Source: Shimia abyssi (GTDB lineage: Bacteria > Pseudomonadota > Alphaproteobacteria > Rhodobacterales > Rhodobacteraceae). Taken from it: a stretch of DNA of 64,000 bases. Position numbers and translations under genes: made by a program. This document shows, one piece after another, positions 48,438 through 58,167 of the stretch. The stretch spans positions 1-64,000 of the forward strand of contig NZ_PYGJ01000011.1 in assembly GCF_003014475.1 (NCBI RefSeq), given 5' to 3'. Below the pieces are notes generated by a model. It searched no databases, was not told where the DNA came from, and saw nothing but the letters and a program-made list of their open reading frames with translations. Position 1 is the first letter of the stretch. Every line of letters starts with the position of its first letter.

Positions 48438-49808
48438 TTAGGCTTCGAGGGCGCGACGCAGCATTTCGAGGTCTTCGGCGATCTGGCCATCTTGGCCGCG
48501 CAATTCCTCAATGCGTTTTACACCGTGCATGACAGTGGTGTGGTCACGTCCGCCAAAGCGGCGGCCGATTTCGGGCAAAGAGCGCGACGTCAGCTGTTTG
48601 CACAGAAACATGGCCACCTGACGCGGGCGCGCAAAGGTGCGCACACGTTTGGGGCCGATCATATCGCTGAGGCGAATATTGTAGTGCTCGGCCACCTTGC
48701 GCTGGATCTCTTCAACGGAAATTTTGCGTTCTGATGCGCGTAGTACGTCGCTCAGACAATCCTGCGTGAGTTCCATAGTGATTTCGCGGCCAACGAGCGA
48801 GGCGAAGGCAAAAAGGCGGGTCAGTGCGCCTTCTAGGACGCGCACGTTGGTAGAGATGCGGTGTGCGAGGAATTCGAGGATACCGTCCTGAAGCTGAAGC
48901 TCTGGGTATTGGGCGCGATAGGCGTCGACCTTGGATTGCAGAATACCCAGTCGCAGTTCGTAGTCAGTTGGGTGCAGGTCAACAACGAGGCCGCATTGCA
49001 GACGGCTCTTGATGCGCTCTTCAAGATCCTTGATTTCACCCGGAGCGCGGTCTGCTGAGATGATAATTTGTTTGTTCTGGTCCACGAGTGCGTTGAATGT
49101 GTGAAAGAATTCCTCTTGCGTTGAGTCTTTTCCGGCGATGAATTGCACATCGTCAACCATCAGAATGTCGACGGAGCGGAACAGTTGTTTGAAGTCCATC
49201 ATCTTGCGGTCGCGCAAGGCTTGGACGAAACGGTACATGAATTGTTCGGCGGATAAGTAAAGCACGTTTAGGTCGGGTCGATGAGATTGCAGTTCCCATG
49301 CGATGGCGTGCATAAGGTGAGTTTTACCTAGACCGACGCCACCATAGAGAAACAGCGGGTTGAATGTGACAGGGCCTCCTTCAGCAACCCGTCGCGCGGC
49401 CGCATTGGCTAGTTCGTTTGGCTTACCGACGACAAAGCGATCGAAAGTGAAACGCGAGTCAAGTGGCGCGCCGGTCATTGCCGTATCGCGAACTGAGGAC
49501 GATTTGTCCGAGCTATTTGTGATTGATGCATCTGATTTGAGCGCAACAGGCGGGGTTTTTGGAGAATTAGCCACGACAGAAAAGCTGATGCGCTGAACAC
49601 GTTCGCCGGATTTGGTGAGGTGGTGCAGGATCAAATCGCCGTAGTTTTGCGTCACGTAGTTGCCAATAAAGTTTGTAGGCACGTTAAAGCGCGCCACACC
49701 CTCGGTAAGTTCGGCAAACTCGATAGGTTCAATCCAAGTTTTGAAGTTGTTTTGCCCGACCGAATTTAGAAGGTCCTGTCTTAACGCGCCCCATTGTTCC
49801 TTTGTCAT
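48438..49808 (-). CDS. dnaA: Chromosomal replication initiator DnaA
   Basis: 456 aa from ATG 49808 (MTKEQWGALRQDLLNSVGQNNFKTWIEP); the frame stays open upstream but that part lacks DnaA similarity. The AAA+ core has LYGGVGLGKTHLMHAIA and ILMVDDVQFIAGKDSTQEEFFHTF; the domain IV signature GGRDHTTVMHGVKRIEEL binds DnaA boxes. It initiates replication at oriC. Confidence 0.97.
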   Translation of the reverse strand: MTKEQWGALRQDLLNSVGQNNFKTWIEPIEFAELTEGVARFNVPTNFIGNYVTQNYGDLILHHLTKSGERVQRISFSVVANSPKTPPVALKSDASITNSSDKSSSVRDTAMTGAPLDSRFTFDRFVVGKPNELANAAARRVAEGGPVTFNPLFLYGGVGLGKTHLMHAIAWELQSHRPDLNVLYLSAEQFMYRFVQALRDRKMMDFKQLFRSVDILMVDDVQFIAGKDSTQEEFFHTFNALVDQNKQIIISADRAPGEIKDLEERIKSRLQCGLVVDLHPTDYELRLGILQSKVDAYRAQYPELQLQDGILEFLAHRISTNVRVLEGALTRLFAFASLVGREITMELTQDCLSDVLRASERKISVEEIQRKVAEHYNIRLSDMIGPKRVRTFARPRQVAMFLCKQLTSRSLPEIGRRFGGRDHTTVMHGVKRIEELRGQDGQIAEDLEMLRRALEA

Positions 49809-50230
49809 CTGTCCCCAAGTTCCTTCAATCGTGCCATGCCGGGCTTTGCCCGATCGTTCCTGTATTCCGTCGACACAATACCTTGAAAGGGTGGAAGAAA
49901 ACCGCTTCCTAAGACAAACACTACCCCTCTTTCCAAAAGCTCTCACCTTCAGAAAGTCGTTTGCCTTACGCGCATGAGCGCAACTCCAAAAGAACAGTCG
50001 CAGACCAAATACATTCTGCCCATGCAAGACTCACTCTACCGAAAGAGTAACTCATTGCAGCGCCGAACACGGCTGATTGCCAAAAGCAATTTGGCGTCTG
50101 TTCCCCCAAGGCGATGTGAATCGCAAGACCGAAATTAGCAACTGGTGAGGGGCGCGGGCAACTGATCTTCGATCTTGACTCTGGGATTCCTCAAAAAGAA
50201 TCTCTGGGCCGATTAACAGGCGTCCAAAAT
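49809..50230. other. dnaA upstream region, no DnaA boxes seen
   Basis: About 420 nt between dnaA and the rpsT terminator. It should contain the dnaA promoter. I searched by eye for TTATNCACA-type DnaA boxes on both strands and found none, nor an AT-rich unwinding tract, so I do not call it an origin. Confidence 0.55.
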
Positions 50231-50262
50231 GAAAAAAGGCGCCACCGGACGGGGCGCCTTTT
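50231..50262 (-). terminator. Terminator of rpsT
   Basis: AAAAGGCGCC (50234-50243) pairs with GGCGCCTTTT (50253-50262), a perfect 10-bp stem with a 9-nt loop. On the minus strand it ends in a T run and lies 24 nt after the rpsT stop. Confidence 0.9.
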
Positions 50263-50285
50263 CTATCAATGGTTTGTCCGAAAAA

Positions 50286-50549
50286 TCACGCCATCGCTTT
50301 GACGCGGGCGGCCAGACGGGACATTTTCCGCGATGCTGTGTTTTTGTGGTAAACGCCCTTGGTGACGCCACGCATCAATTCTGGCTGTGCTGCGCGCAGA
50401 GCTGCGGTAGCCGCGTCTTTGTCACCGGATGCGATGGTTTCTTCAACTTTACGCAGGTGTGTGCGGATGCGCGAACGGCGTGCTTTGTTTATTTCGAGGC
50501 GACGCTCGTTCTGACGGGCGCGTTTCTTTGCCTGGGGCGAATTTGCCAT
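50286..50549 (-). CDS. rpsT: 30S ribosomal protein S20
   Basis: 87 aa, rich in Lys, Arg and Ala. [20 protein letters not shown] and the C-terminal [20 protein letters not shown] match S20. It binds 16S rRNA early in small-subunit assembly. It is a single-gene unit with its own promoter (50673-50701) and terminator, next to dnaA as in many alphaproteobacteria. Confidence 0.97.
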   Translation of the reverse strand: MANSPQAKKRARQNERRLEINKARRSRIRTHLRKVEETIASGDKDAATAALRAAQPELMRGVTKGVYHKNTASRKMSRLAARVKAMA

Positions 50550-50982
50550 GAATCTGTGACCTTTACTTGGTTCGGTTCGTATGTGGATGCGTGCAACGTC
50601 CCGAACAGGCCTCTCTACTCCAAGAGAATCGATTCAAGCCAGAGCGGGCTGCACGCGCATGTATGACGGCGGCGTATAGCCTTTTCGAAAGTGAATGCCA
50701 ATAGAATTCTTGGCGTTGCCGAAACACCTCGCTTTGATTGAGATCGAGTTAGGGTTTTAGTCTGCTTCGCCGACCATAGAATCGTACGGGGATGCAAAAA
50801 AGACGGGAGAACATACCGATGTTTGTGGTTAAGTCCATACAGCTGCGTACCACATGCCAACAACCACCGCCTGGAATTCGAATCAAGTGATTAACGGCGT
50901 AACCGATATTCACAAAGCCTTTCAGGAACACCACTCCGATAACCTTGCCGGGGCTTTCAAAGCGATGGTCACAAATCTTGGT
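50550..50982. other. Region between rpsT and the broken glycosyltransferase
   Basis: About 430 nt with no credible gene. The part nearest rpsT holds its leader (about 115 nt) and promoter. Beyond about 50702 I see nothing identifiable. Confidence 0.55.
50673..50701 (-). promoter_or_regulatory. Promoter of rpsT (sigma-70 type)
   Basis: On the minus strand TTGGCA (50701-50696) and TATACG (50678-50673) are separated by exactly 17 nt, five of six and four of six matches to the consensus. It predicts a leader of roughly 115 nt before the rpsT ATG. Confidence 0.65.
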
Positions 50983-51655
50983 TTAGAAATACCCACCTCT
51001 AAAGGCCTTCTTGAGGAAAAAACGAATGCCCATTCTATCCGGTGGAACGTGTTCATGGGCGATAGCGTCGGGGGCGGCCGCAACGAGCGCACCGCGTTGA
51101 GTAAGGCGATAAAAGAATTGCCAGTCCTCGCCGCCGATTTCCGAAAACTTGGTGTCGTAGATGTCTTCAGGCTGACCGTGAAGGTTATCTGAGCGGATCA
51201 GCAGATTACCAGCCCCCAAAATCTCCGGCGTCGGTATCGAGAAGACCACCTTTTTCGAGCCACTTTGGCAACCCGTTTTTGCGGTCAGCCAGCACAGGTC
51301 CACTGACAAACTCTGCATTGGTGTCGCGAGCCGCGCGCAAAAGTTTAGGAAGCCATTGCGGACTGGGCCATTCATCATCGTCAATGCAAGCGATATACTT
51401 GGTATTTAGGTTTATCGCCGACTTCATTACTTGGTTACGCACCGGCGAAAGACTCGGCTCTGGGAAAACGGAATAGTGAATTGTCAGTCGATCGCGAAAC
51501 GCCTCAACCACATGCGCTAAGGGTTTTTGGCCGTTGTCGGCGATGCAGATTTTTGGGCGAGGTTCGTCTAAGACAGTACAGAAGGTTTCAAGTAAGTAAC
51601 GCAAATATTCCGGTCGGTCACATGTGCAAAGCGCAATGCAGACCGTTTCGTAGGT
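50983..51655 (-). pseudogene. Family 2 glycosyltransferase, frameshifted
   Basis: The first frame reads VCIALCTCDRPEYLRYLLET, then IACIDDDEWPSP with the GT-A metal site DDD, and stops after GDFGGW. The homologous sequence continues in another frame as GAGNLLIRSD to SEIGGEDWQFFYRL and ends at 50983. Removing one G from the run of five at about 51223-51227 joins them. The 5' end also lacks an ATG: a TGA lies just before TYETVCIA, and the only usable in-frame start (TTG 51604) would omit the first strand of the fold. It may be a real loss or a homopolymer sequencing error for the frameshift. Confidence 0.78.
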
Positions 51656-51665
51656 TCAGTGATCA

Positions 51666-52442
51666 CTATTTGTCCCGGAATTGAGCTTCGCGTTTTTCGA
51701 TGAACGCGGCCATGCCTTCGGATTGGTCTTCGGTCGCAAAAAGTGCGTGGAAGGCACGGCGTTCGTAGAGCAAACCCTCGGCCAAAGTGGATTCGAAGCT
51801 CCGATTGACCGCTTCTTTAGCAGAGCGTGCGGCGATCAACGATTTTTCGGCAATCTTTTGAGCCGCGCTCATCGCTTCCTCCATCAGTTTTTTGGATGGC
51901 ACAACACGGCTGACGAGGCCAGCGCGCTCTGCCTCAGCGGCGTCCATGAAACGACCGGTCAGGTTCATGTCCATTGATTTGGCTTTGCCCACTGCACGCG
52001 TCAGGCGCTGGCTTCCGCCCAATCCAGCAATAACTCCGAGGTTAATTTCGGGCTGACCAAACTTGGCCGTTTCGGATGCAATGATGAAATCGCAGGCCAT
52101 TGCCAGTTCGCATCCGCCGCCCAGAGCATAGCCAGAAACAGCCGCGATCACAGGTTTGCGAATGTCCTGAATGCCGTCGCCAAAAGTGGCAAACAGATTG
52201 ACGTCGTTTACATCCGCAAAGGACATTTCGGACATCTCCTTGATGTCGGCACCAGCGGCGAACGCTTTGTCAGACCCGGTAATGACGATGCAGCGCACCT
52301 TGTCATTACCGTCGGCATCGCCGAGGGCCTTTAACAACTCGGTCAGCAATTGCTGATTTAGAGCGTTCAGAGCATCGGGTCGGTTCAGTTTGATAAGTGC
52401 GACGTGATCTTCGATGTCGACGTTGATCGTCTCAAAAGCCAT
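51666..52442 (-). CDS. Enoyl-CoA hydratase
   Basis: 258 aa crotonase. The oxyanion-hole segments are [14 protein letters not shown] (about 57-70) and [21 protein letters not shown] (about 104-124). The catalytic Glu positions correspond to GGCELAMA and [15 protein letters not shown] (the E of PEINLG). It hydrates trans-2-enoyl-CoA in fatty acid or amino acid breakdown. It resembles PaaF/short-chain enoyl-CoA hydratase. It stands alone, 64 nt after mutM. Confidence 0.93.
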   Translation of the reverse strand: MAFETINVDIEDHVALIKLNRPDALNALNQQLLTELLKALGDADGNDKVRCIVITGSDKAFAAGADIKEMSEMSFADVNDVNLFATFGDGIQDIRKPVIAAVSGYALGGGCELAMACDFIIASETAKFGQPEINLGVIAGLGGSQRLTRAVGKAKSMDMNLTGRFMDAAEAERAGLVSRVVPSKKLMEEAMSAAQKIAEKSLIAARSAKEAVNRSFESTLAEGLLYERRAFHALFATEDQSEGMAAFIEKREAQFRDK

Positions 52443-52506
52443 GGACTGAGCTTTCCTTTGTTCTGGTCAGAACTGATTCCTTACCACTTGCGCGGAGCGG
52501 ATCAAG

Positions 52507-53358
52507 TTATCTTTGGCATTGCGGGCAATAGAAGGATGATCTTCCTGATTGTATGATTCGGGCGATTTTGGCGGTGCACGATGGGGTGCGGCACGGGTCA
52601 TTTTCCCGGCTGTATACATCAAAGGAGTGTTGGAAATATCCAAGCTCTCCATCGGCTTGGCGGAAATCACGCAGTGAAGAGCCACCAGCGGTAATCGCAT
52701 CCCGCAGCACCTGACGGATGATCGGAACAAGGGGAGCTACGCGTTTCGCCGCGATGGAGCCAGCTTTGCGCTTGGGGGAAATTTGGGCACGAAACAGTGC
52801 TTCGCAAACGTAGATATTGCCGAGCCCGGCGACGATTCTTTGATCCAGAAGCGCCGATTTGATCGGAGTGTTGCGCCCGGACAGCTGGTCGATGAGATAG
52901 GCCTCTTCAAAAGTGTTGCCGAGAGGTTCGGGGCCAAGTTTGGCAAGCAGAGGGTGGGTGGCGGCAGTGTCGGTGGGCAAGAGGTCCATCGCGCCGAAGC
53001 GGCGAGGATCGTTGAAGGTGATGCGCGCACCGTTGTCCATGTCAAAGACCACATGGTCATGTTTCTGAGCCTGTGGGTGATTATGTGCGAACTGTCCCAG
53101 CGGGTCACCAGAAACAGTCATGCGGCCGGACATGCCCAGATGCACCAAGAGCGTCTCGCCTGTGGAGAGATCTGCGAGGATGTATTTTGAGCGTCGGCGC
53201 AATTGGGTGATTTTAGCACCGGTCAGGCGGTTGGCCATATTGTCGGGAAAGGGCCAGCGCAAGTCGGGTCGATTGACCTGCGCTTTAGCGATCACCGCGC
53301 CCTCCATAGCGGGTTGCAGGCCGCGGCGAACGGTTTCGACTTCGGGGAGTTCTGGCAT
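52507..53358 (-). CDS. mutM: Formamidopyrimidine-DNA glycosylase
   Basis: 283 aa. [13 protein letters not shown] gives the catalytic Pro2 and Glu3; the helix-two-turn-helix [14 protein letters not shown] is present; the C-terminal zinc finger is CRTPSC with CPQCQR. It excises 8-oxoguanine. It is divergent from ubiE. Confidence 0.96.
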   Translation of the reverse strand: MPELPEVETVRRGLQPAMEGAVIAKAQVNRPDLRWPFPDNMANRLTGAKITQLRRRSKYILADLSTGETLLVHLGMSGRMTVSGDPLGQFAHNHPQAQKHDHVVFDMDNGARITFNDPRRFGAMDLLPTDTAATHPLLAKLGPEPLGNTFEEAYLIDQLSGRNTPIKSALLDQRIVAGLGNIYVCEALFRAQISPKRKAGSIAAKRVAPLVPIIRQVLRDAITAGGSSLRDFRQADGELGYFQHSFDVYSRENDPCRTPSCTAKIARIIQSGRSSFYCPQCQR

Positions 53359-53487
53359 TCTGGGTCGATCCGGTTAGGTCACGTTGCGGCGAGGTTTGCA
53401 CGGGATCATGCAGAGACGCAATCGCCGCATTGTGCCCCGTTTGCCGCGCCTATAAGAAGGTTGCGACATCAAGAATGGACCCGTGCC

Positions 53488-54240
53488 ATGAGCGATCAGA
53501 CCAGCAAGACCACACATTTCGGATTTGACACTGTGCCGGAGGCCGAAAAGGCTGGGCGGGTACAGGGTGTATTCAACTCAGTCGCGTCAAAATATGACGT
53601 GATGAATGACGTTATGAGCATGGGTATCCACCGCGTCTGGAAAGACGCGATGATGGATTGGCTGGCGCCACGTCCGGGCCAGAGATTGCTCGATGTGGCG
53701 GGTGGGACGGGTGATATTTCGTTCCGTTTTCTAAAGCGCGCGGGTGCGGGCCATGCAACTGTTCTGGACCTGACCGAGCCGATGTTGATCGAAGGACGTC
53801 AGCGCGCGGAGGCAGATGCCATGGCCGAAAGTCTGGATTGGGTGGTTGGTGATGCGATGGCGCTGCCGTTTGAGGACAACACTTTTGATGTCTACACGAT
53901 CAGCTTTGGCATTCGGAATGTCACGCGCCCACAAGAGGCGCTGAACGAAGCATTCCGCGTATTGCGGCCAGGCGGGCGGTTGATGGTTTTGGAGTTTAGC
54001 CAGATCCCGAACGAGATGATGCAAAAGGCGTATGACCTTTATTCCTTTAACGTCATTCCGCGCATGGGGCAGGCGATTGCCAATGACCGAGACAGTTACC
54101 AGTACCTTGTGGAATCAATCCGTAACTTTCCAGATCAGGAGACGTTTCTGGATATGGTGAAGATTGCCGGTTTTGGGAATGCGAAGTACCGGAACCTGTC
54201 GCTGGGCATCGCCGCACTGCATTCGGGTTGGAAGCTTTGA
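53488..54240 (+). CDS. ubiE: Ubiquinone/menaquinone C-methyltransferase
   Basis: 250 aa from ATG 53488. [22 protein letters not shown] and [16 protein letters not shown] (SAM motif I), and SFGIRNVT with VLEFS are UbiE signatures. It methylates the benzoquinol ring in ubiquinone synthesis. The frame is open upstream but antisense to mutM and without UbiE similarity. It overlaps the ubiB start by 4 nt. Confidence 0.97.
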   Translation: MSDQTSKTTHFGFDTVPEAEKAGRVQGVFNSVASKYDVMNDVMSMGIHRVWKDAMMDWLAPRPGQRLLDVAGGTGDISFRFLKRAGAGHATVLDLTEPMLIEGRQRAEADAMAESLDWVVGDAMALPFEDNTFDVYTISFGIRNVTRPQEALNEAFRVLRPGGRLMVLEFSQIPNEMMQKAYDLYSFNVIPRMGQAIANDRDSYQYLVESIRNFPDQETFLDMVKIAGFGNAKYRNLSLGIAALHSGWKL

Positions 54241-55769
54241 GAGGGCCGCATAACATTCTGCGCCTGATCCGAACGGGCGCGACGATGGAACGAACTGGCG
54301 CCATGAAAGTGGTGATGGATGCGTTTGAAACACCGCCTTTGGTGCGGATGGCCGCGCGCGGGTTGGTTTGGCCGTTTCAGTGGCTGGGGTACAAGGGTGA
54401 TCCCGACATGCCGCCGGTGCCGCGTGCCCTGACGGCATTGGGTCCGGCCTATATCAAGTTTGGTCAGGTTCTGTCGACGCGGCCCGATGTGGTGGGCGGT
54501 GATCTGGCGACGGAATTGCGGGTGTTGCAGGACAAGTTGCCACCATTTGATCTGGCTGTGGCCAAACGGGCCGTAGAGAGTGAGCTGGGGCAGTCGGTTG
54601 ACGAGGTGTTTTCCGCCTTTTCCGAGCCTGTTGCGGCGGCATCGATTGCGCAGGTACACCGCGCGACATTGGCTGAGACGGGCGAAGATGTTGCGGTCAA
54701 AATCCTACGCCCGGGGATCGAGCGTGCGTTTCAGAAAGACGTAGACGCATTTTATTTTGCTGCGGACTCGATTGAATTCCTATCTCCTGCTTCGCGGCGG
54801 TTGCGCCCGCGCGACGTAATTGAACACTTTGATGGTGTGGTTACGGGTGAACTGGATTTGCGGCTTGAGGCAGCATCGGCAAGCGAGTTTGCGGCGAATA
54901 CGGTTAAGGATGCGGGCTTTCAGGTGCCCGAGGTCAAGTGGGAGTATTCGGCGCGCCGGGTGATGACGCTGGGCTGGGCTGAGGGCGCGCCGATGGGCGA
55001 CAATGCAGCGCTGGATGCGGCGGGGCATCATCGGCATTCTTTGGGCAGCCGGGTGTTGGAGTTGTTTCTAAGCCATGCGTTGCGGGACGGGTATTTTCAC
55101 GCGGATATGCATCAGGGCAACCTGAAGGTGGCCGCGAATGGCGATATAATTGCGTACGATTTCGGGATCATGGGGCATATCGACGAGTATACTCGACGGG
55201 TTTATGCCGAGATCCTGTATGGATTTATTCAGCGTGATTACTTGCGAGTGGCTGAGGTGCATTTCGAAGCAGGATATGTTCCGGCGGATCGGGATGTGGA
55301 CGAGTTTGCGCGCGCGTTGCGTGCCGTGGGTGAGCCGATCTTTGGCATGGACGCGACGCGGATTTCGATGGGGCGATTGCTGAGCTATCTGTTCGAAGTG
55401 ACAGAGCGGTTCGGTATGGAGACGCGTACCGAGTTGATCCTGTTGCAGCGCACGATGGTTGTGGTTGAGGGTGTGGCTAGGTCGCTGGACCCGGAAGTGA
55501 ACATCTGGGATGTCGCTAAGCCCGTCGTGGCGCGATACATCGAGGAAAGTATTGGGCCGAGGGCACTTGGTAAGGATCTGATGAAAACGGCACGGGTTCT
55601 GATGCGGTTTGGCCCCCGTCTGCCGGGATTGGTTGAAGGTGCGTTGATCCGGCAAGCAGTGGCTGATGAACCGGTCAAATCGCGTAGTTGGAGTTTGCTG
55701 ATTCTGGGTGGTGTCGTCGCTGCAGGGATTGGGTTTGCGGCCGGAGTGGCCGTTGTTCTTTTGGCATAG
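54237..55769 (+). CDS. ubiB: UbiB, ubiquinone biosynthesis atypical kinase
   Basis: 510 aa with a TTG start at 54237 overlapping the ubiE stop (TTGA); an in-frame TTG at 54228 would add three residues. The ADCK/UbiB motif KxGQ appears in [18 protein letters not shown], then [16 protein letters not shown] (A-rich loop) and DMHQGNLKV with DFGIMG. Two C-terminal membrane helices are present ([20 protein letters not shown]). It is an ATPase that supports the membrane steps of ubiquinone synthesis. It is cotranscribed with ubiE. Confidence 0.95.
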   Translation: MRGPHNILRLIRTGATMERTGAMKVVMDAFETPPLVRMAARGLVWPFQWLGYKGDPDMPPVPRALTALGPAYIKFGQVLSTRPDVVGGDLATELRVLQDKLPPFDLAVAKRAVESELGQSVDEVFSAFSEPVAAASIAQVHRATLAETGEDVAVKILRPGIERAFQKDVDAFYFAADSIEFLSPASRRLRPRDVIEHFDGVVTGELDLRLEAASASEFAANTVKDAGFQVPEVKWEYSARRVMTLGWAEGAPMGDNAALDAAGHHRHSLGSRVLELFLSHALRDGYFHADMHQGNLKVAANGDIIAYDFGIMGHIDEYTRRVYAEILYGFIQRDYLRVAEVHFEAGYVPADRDVDEFARALRAVGEPIFGMDATRISMGRLLSYLFEVTERFGMETRTELILLQRTMVVVEGVARSLDPEVNIWDVAKPVVARYIEESIGPRALGKDLMKTARVLMRFGPRLPGLVEGALIRQAVADEPVKSRSWSLLILGGVVAAGIGFAAGVAVVLLA

Positions 55770-55837
55770 TTTCAAGAAACCCGCCTTTGGACAAGGTGGG
55801 CCAAAGGTACGCTTCTTGGGCGTAAGGAGTGTGTGAA

Positions 55838-57001
55838 TTGGCATCCGTAATCCGTTTGTTCAGCGAAGGGTTTCGCATATTTTTCTTTGCTGCGGGATTG
55901 TTCGGTGCCGTTTTGGGGCTGGTTTGGGTTGGCTGGCTCGCGCTGGATGTGCGTTCCGTCGTGGATGGTATGGCGGCGCCATATCAGTGGCACGCGCATG
56001 AGATGGTTTTTGGTTACGGGCTTGCTGCAGTTGGCGGTTTCTTTCTGACGGCGGTGCCGAGTTGGACCGGCACGGATGCTGCGTCGCTTTGGTTCGTAAT
56101 TTTGGTTTTTGGACTGTGGGCGCTGGGCCGGGCGGCGGTTTGGGCAGCACCGGTATTGCCGAGTGGGCTGGTCATGACGCTGGACCTACTGTTTGTGCCG
56201 GTTTTGGCGAGCAAGATATTGAGCCAGTTGTCAAAACGCCCCAAACCGCAAAACATGGTTTTTCTATCAATGCTTTGTGCATTGTGGGTGGCGAACTTGT
56301 TGGTGCATCTCGAGTGGGCTGGCATCACCGGCGAGAGCGCGACACAGGGGCTGCGGGCTGGATTGCTGTGCCTTGCCGGTTTGATCGCACTGCTCGGCGG
56401 ACGGGTAACGCCGGCCTTTACGCGCAATGCAATGAAGCGCGCGGGCGTGGCGGAAGCTGATTGGCCGGTCACGCCAAGTGTCCTGAACAAAGCGACGATG
56501 GTTCTGGCCGTTGGGTTGCCTTGGGTGGCAATTATGGCGCCGCCTTTCTGGGTCGGCAGCTGGGCTTGCTTATTAGGGACGGTTCAATTGTTGCGTATGC
56601 TGAAATGGCGCGGTTTGTGGACTGTTGACCAGCCGATACTGTGGTCGCTGCATCTTGGAATGGCGTTTCTGGCGCTTGGGTTGATCCTGTTTGGATTGGC
56701 GTCCGGGGGGATTGGAAGCGAAAGTGGCGCGATTCACGTGCTTGGTTTGGGGGCTATTGGCGTGATGACGGTGGCTGTCATGAGCCGTGCCGCACTGGGG
56801 CATACGGGCAGACCGTTGGTGGCAGGGCGCAGCTTTGCATTTGTTTACGGATTGATAGCTCTCGCGACTGTCTTGCGATGGCTGGCGCAGAGCCATCAAA
56901 GCGCGTTGATCGGATCGGGATTGATTTGGTCGCTCGCGATGCTGGTGTTCGCGCTGGCCGTTTGGCCGATTGTGTCGCAACCGAGACTAAACACGCCCTG
57001 A
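55838..57001 (+). CDS. nnrS: NnrS-family haem/copper membrane protein
   Basis: 387 aa from TTG 55838, which has AAGGAG 8 nt upstream; a GTG at 55829 is part of that site and less likely. About twelve hydrophobic segments; QWHAHEMVFGYGLAAVGGFFLTAVPSWTG has the metal-binding His residues of NnrS. NnrS proteins act in nitric oxide metabolism or protection. With the nap operon and the Dnr-like regulator it supports a nitrate/NO physiology. Confidence 0.88.
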   Translation: MASVIRLFSEGFRIFFFAAGLFGAVLGLVWVGWLALDVRSVVDGMAAPYQWHAHEMVFGYGLAAVGGFFLTAVPSWTGTDAASLWFVILVFGLWALGRAAVWAAPVLPSGLVMTLDLLFVPVLASKILSQLSKRPKPQNMVFLSMLCALWVANLLVHLEWAGITGESATQGLRAGLLCLAGLIALLGGRVTPAFTRNAMKRAGVAEADWPVTPSVLNKATMVLAVGLPWVAIMAPPFWVGSWACLLGTVQLLRMLKWRGLWTVDQPILWSLHLGMAFLALGLILFGLASGGIGSESGAIHVLGLGAIGVMTVAVMSRAALGHTGRPLVAGRSFAFVYGLIALATVLRWLAQSHQSALIGSGLIWSLAMLVFALAVWPIVSQPRLNTP

Positions 57002-57058
57002 GCCGCGCATAGCGCGGCTATGCCCAACGCTTTTTGGCGCAGCTTGCTGCGTCAAAAA
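57001..57058. repeat. Double hairpin between nnrS and dapA
   Basis: Two stacked hairpins: AGCCGCG/CGCGGCT (57001-57017, 5-nt loop) and a 12-bp stem TTTTTGGCGCAG/CTGCGTCAAAAA (57031-57042 with 57047-57058, one wobble). T's precede and A's follow the second stem on both strands, so it is not a classical terminator for either convergent gene; it may be a REP-like repeat or still stop transcription. Confidence 0.55.
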
Positions 57059-57129
57059 GGAGCGGGAGCACTTTGTTTTCGGCACCGCCGAACTAAAAGG
57101 TGGGCGATGCCGGAAAGAATGTGGTCGAT

Positions 57130-58005
57130 TTAGTTAATCAAACCGGCGTGACGCAGTGCATCGTCGATTTGTGCCTTGGTTGTATCGCTGAGGCAGGTGA
57201 GCGGCAGACGTACTTCCTCGTTACACAGACCAAGACGCGACATTGCAAATTTTGCACCCACAAGACCGGGTTCGATAAAGATTGCTTCATGCAGAGGCAT
57301 CAGTCGGTCTTGGTATTCCAGCGCCGTGACATAGTCACCCGCAAGCGTTGCCGCCTGAAATTCGGAGCAAAGGCGCGGAGCGACGTTTGCTGTTACCGAG
57401 ATGCAGCCGACGCCACCGTGCGCGTTAAAGCCCAGTGCGGTTGCGTCTTCACCAGAAAGCTGGACGAAATCCGCACCACAGCTGGCGCGCTGTTGGCTGA
57501 CGCGCGCAAGATCGCCGGTTGCATCCTTTACGCCCACGATGCGTGGAAGTTTGGCCAATTCACCCATGGTCGCGGGTGTCATGTCGACAACCGAGCGGCC
57601 GGGAATGTTGTAGATGATGATTGGCAGGCTGCAGCAATCATGCACTGCGGTGAAGTGCGCGATGAGGCCGCGTTGGGTGGGCTTGTTATAGTATGGCGTC
57701 ACCACGAGAATCGCATCAGCGCCCACTTTTTCGGCGTGTTGCGCCAGGCGGATGGATTCGAGCGTGTTGTTTGACCCTGCCCCGGCAATGACCGGCGCAC
57801 GGCCAGCAGAGGCGCGCACGACTTCTTCTACCACGGCTTCGTGTTCTTCATGGGTCAGAGTCGGGCTTTCACCGGTAGTGCCAACTGGGACAAAACCGTT
57901 TGTACCTTCACCAATATGCCATTCGACCAGCTTCTTGAGCGTTTCCAAATCCAGCTCGCCGTTCGTGAACGGCGTGACGAGTGCGGGGTAAGACCCTTTG
58001 AACAT
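57130..58005 (-). CDS. dapA: 4-hydroxy-tetrahydrodipicolinate synthase
   Basis: 291 aa from ATG 58005 ([20 protein letters not shown]). [13 protein letters not shown] holds the catalytic Thr pair, [11 protein letters not shown] the active-site Tyr and VGVKDATGD the Schiff-base Lys. It condenses pyruvate with aspartate semialdehyde in lysine and diaminopimelate synthesis. The frame stays open upstream but lacks similarity there. Confidence 0.96.
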   Translation of the reverse strand: MFKGSYPALVTPFTNGELDLETLKKLVEWHIGEGTNGFVPVGTTGESPTLTHEEHEAVVEEVVRASAGRAPVIAGAGSNNTLESIRLAQHAEKVGADAILVVTPYYNKPTQRGLIAHFTAVHDCCSLPIIIYNIPGRSVVDMTPATMGELAKLPRIVGVKDATGDLARVSQQRASCGADFVQLSGEDATALGFNAHGGVGCISVTANVAPRLCSEFQAATLAGDYVTALEYQDRLMPLHEAIFIEPGLVGAKFAMSRLGLCNEEVRLPLTCLSDTTKAQIDDALRHAGLIN

Positions 58006-58167
58006 GGCACGCTCCTTTTTCTGCGTAGCTGGGCAGGATTGCCCGTATAGAAATCGCGCGGACACTAGCGAGAAGTCGCCGCCTTGCCAAGAATGTGAAT
58101 TGTAGGCAGGTTGGTGCACGATTTATTGTTTAGGCTCTATCCTTTTTTGCATTGGAAATTGCAAGTC

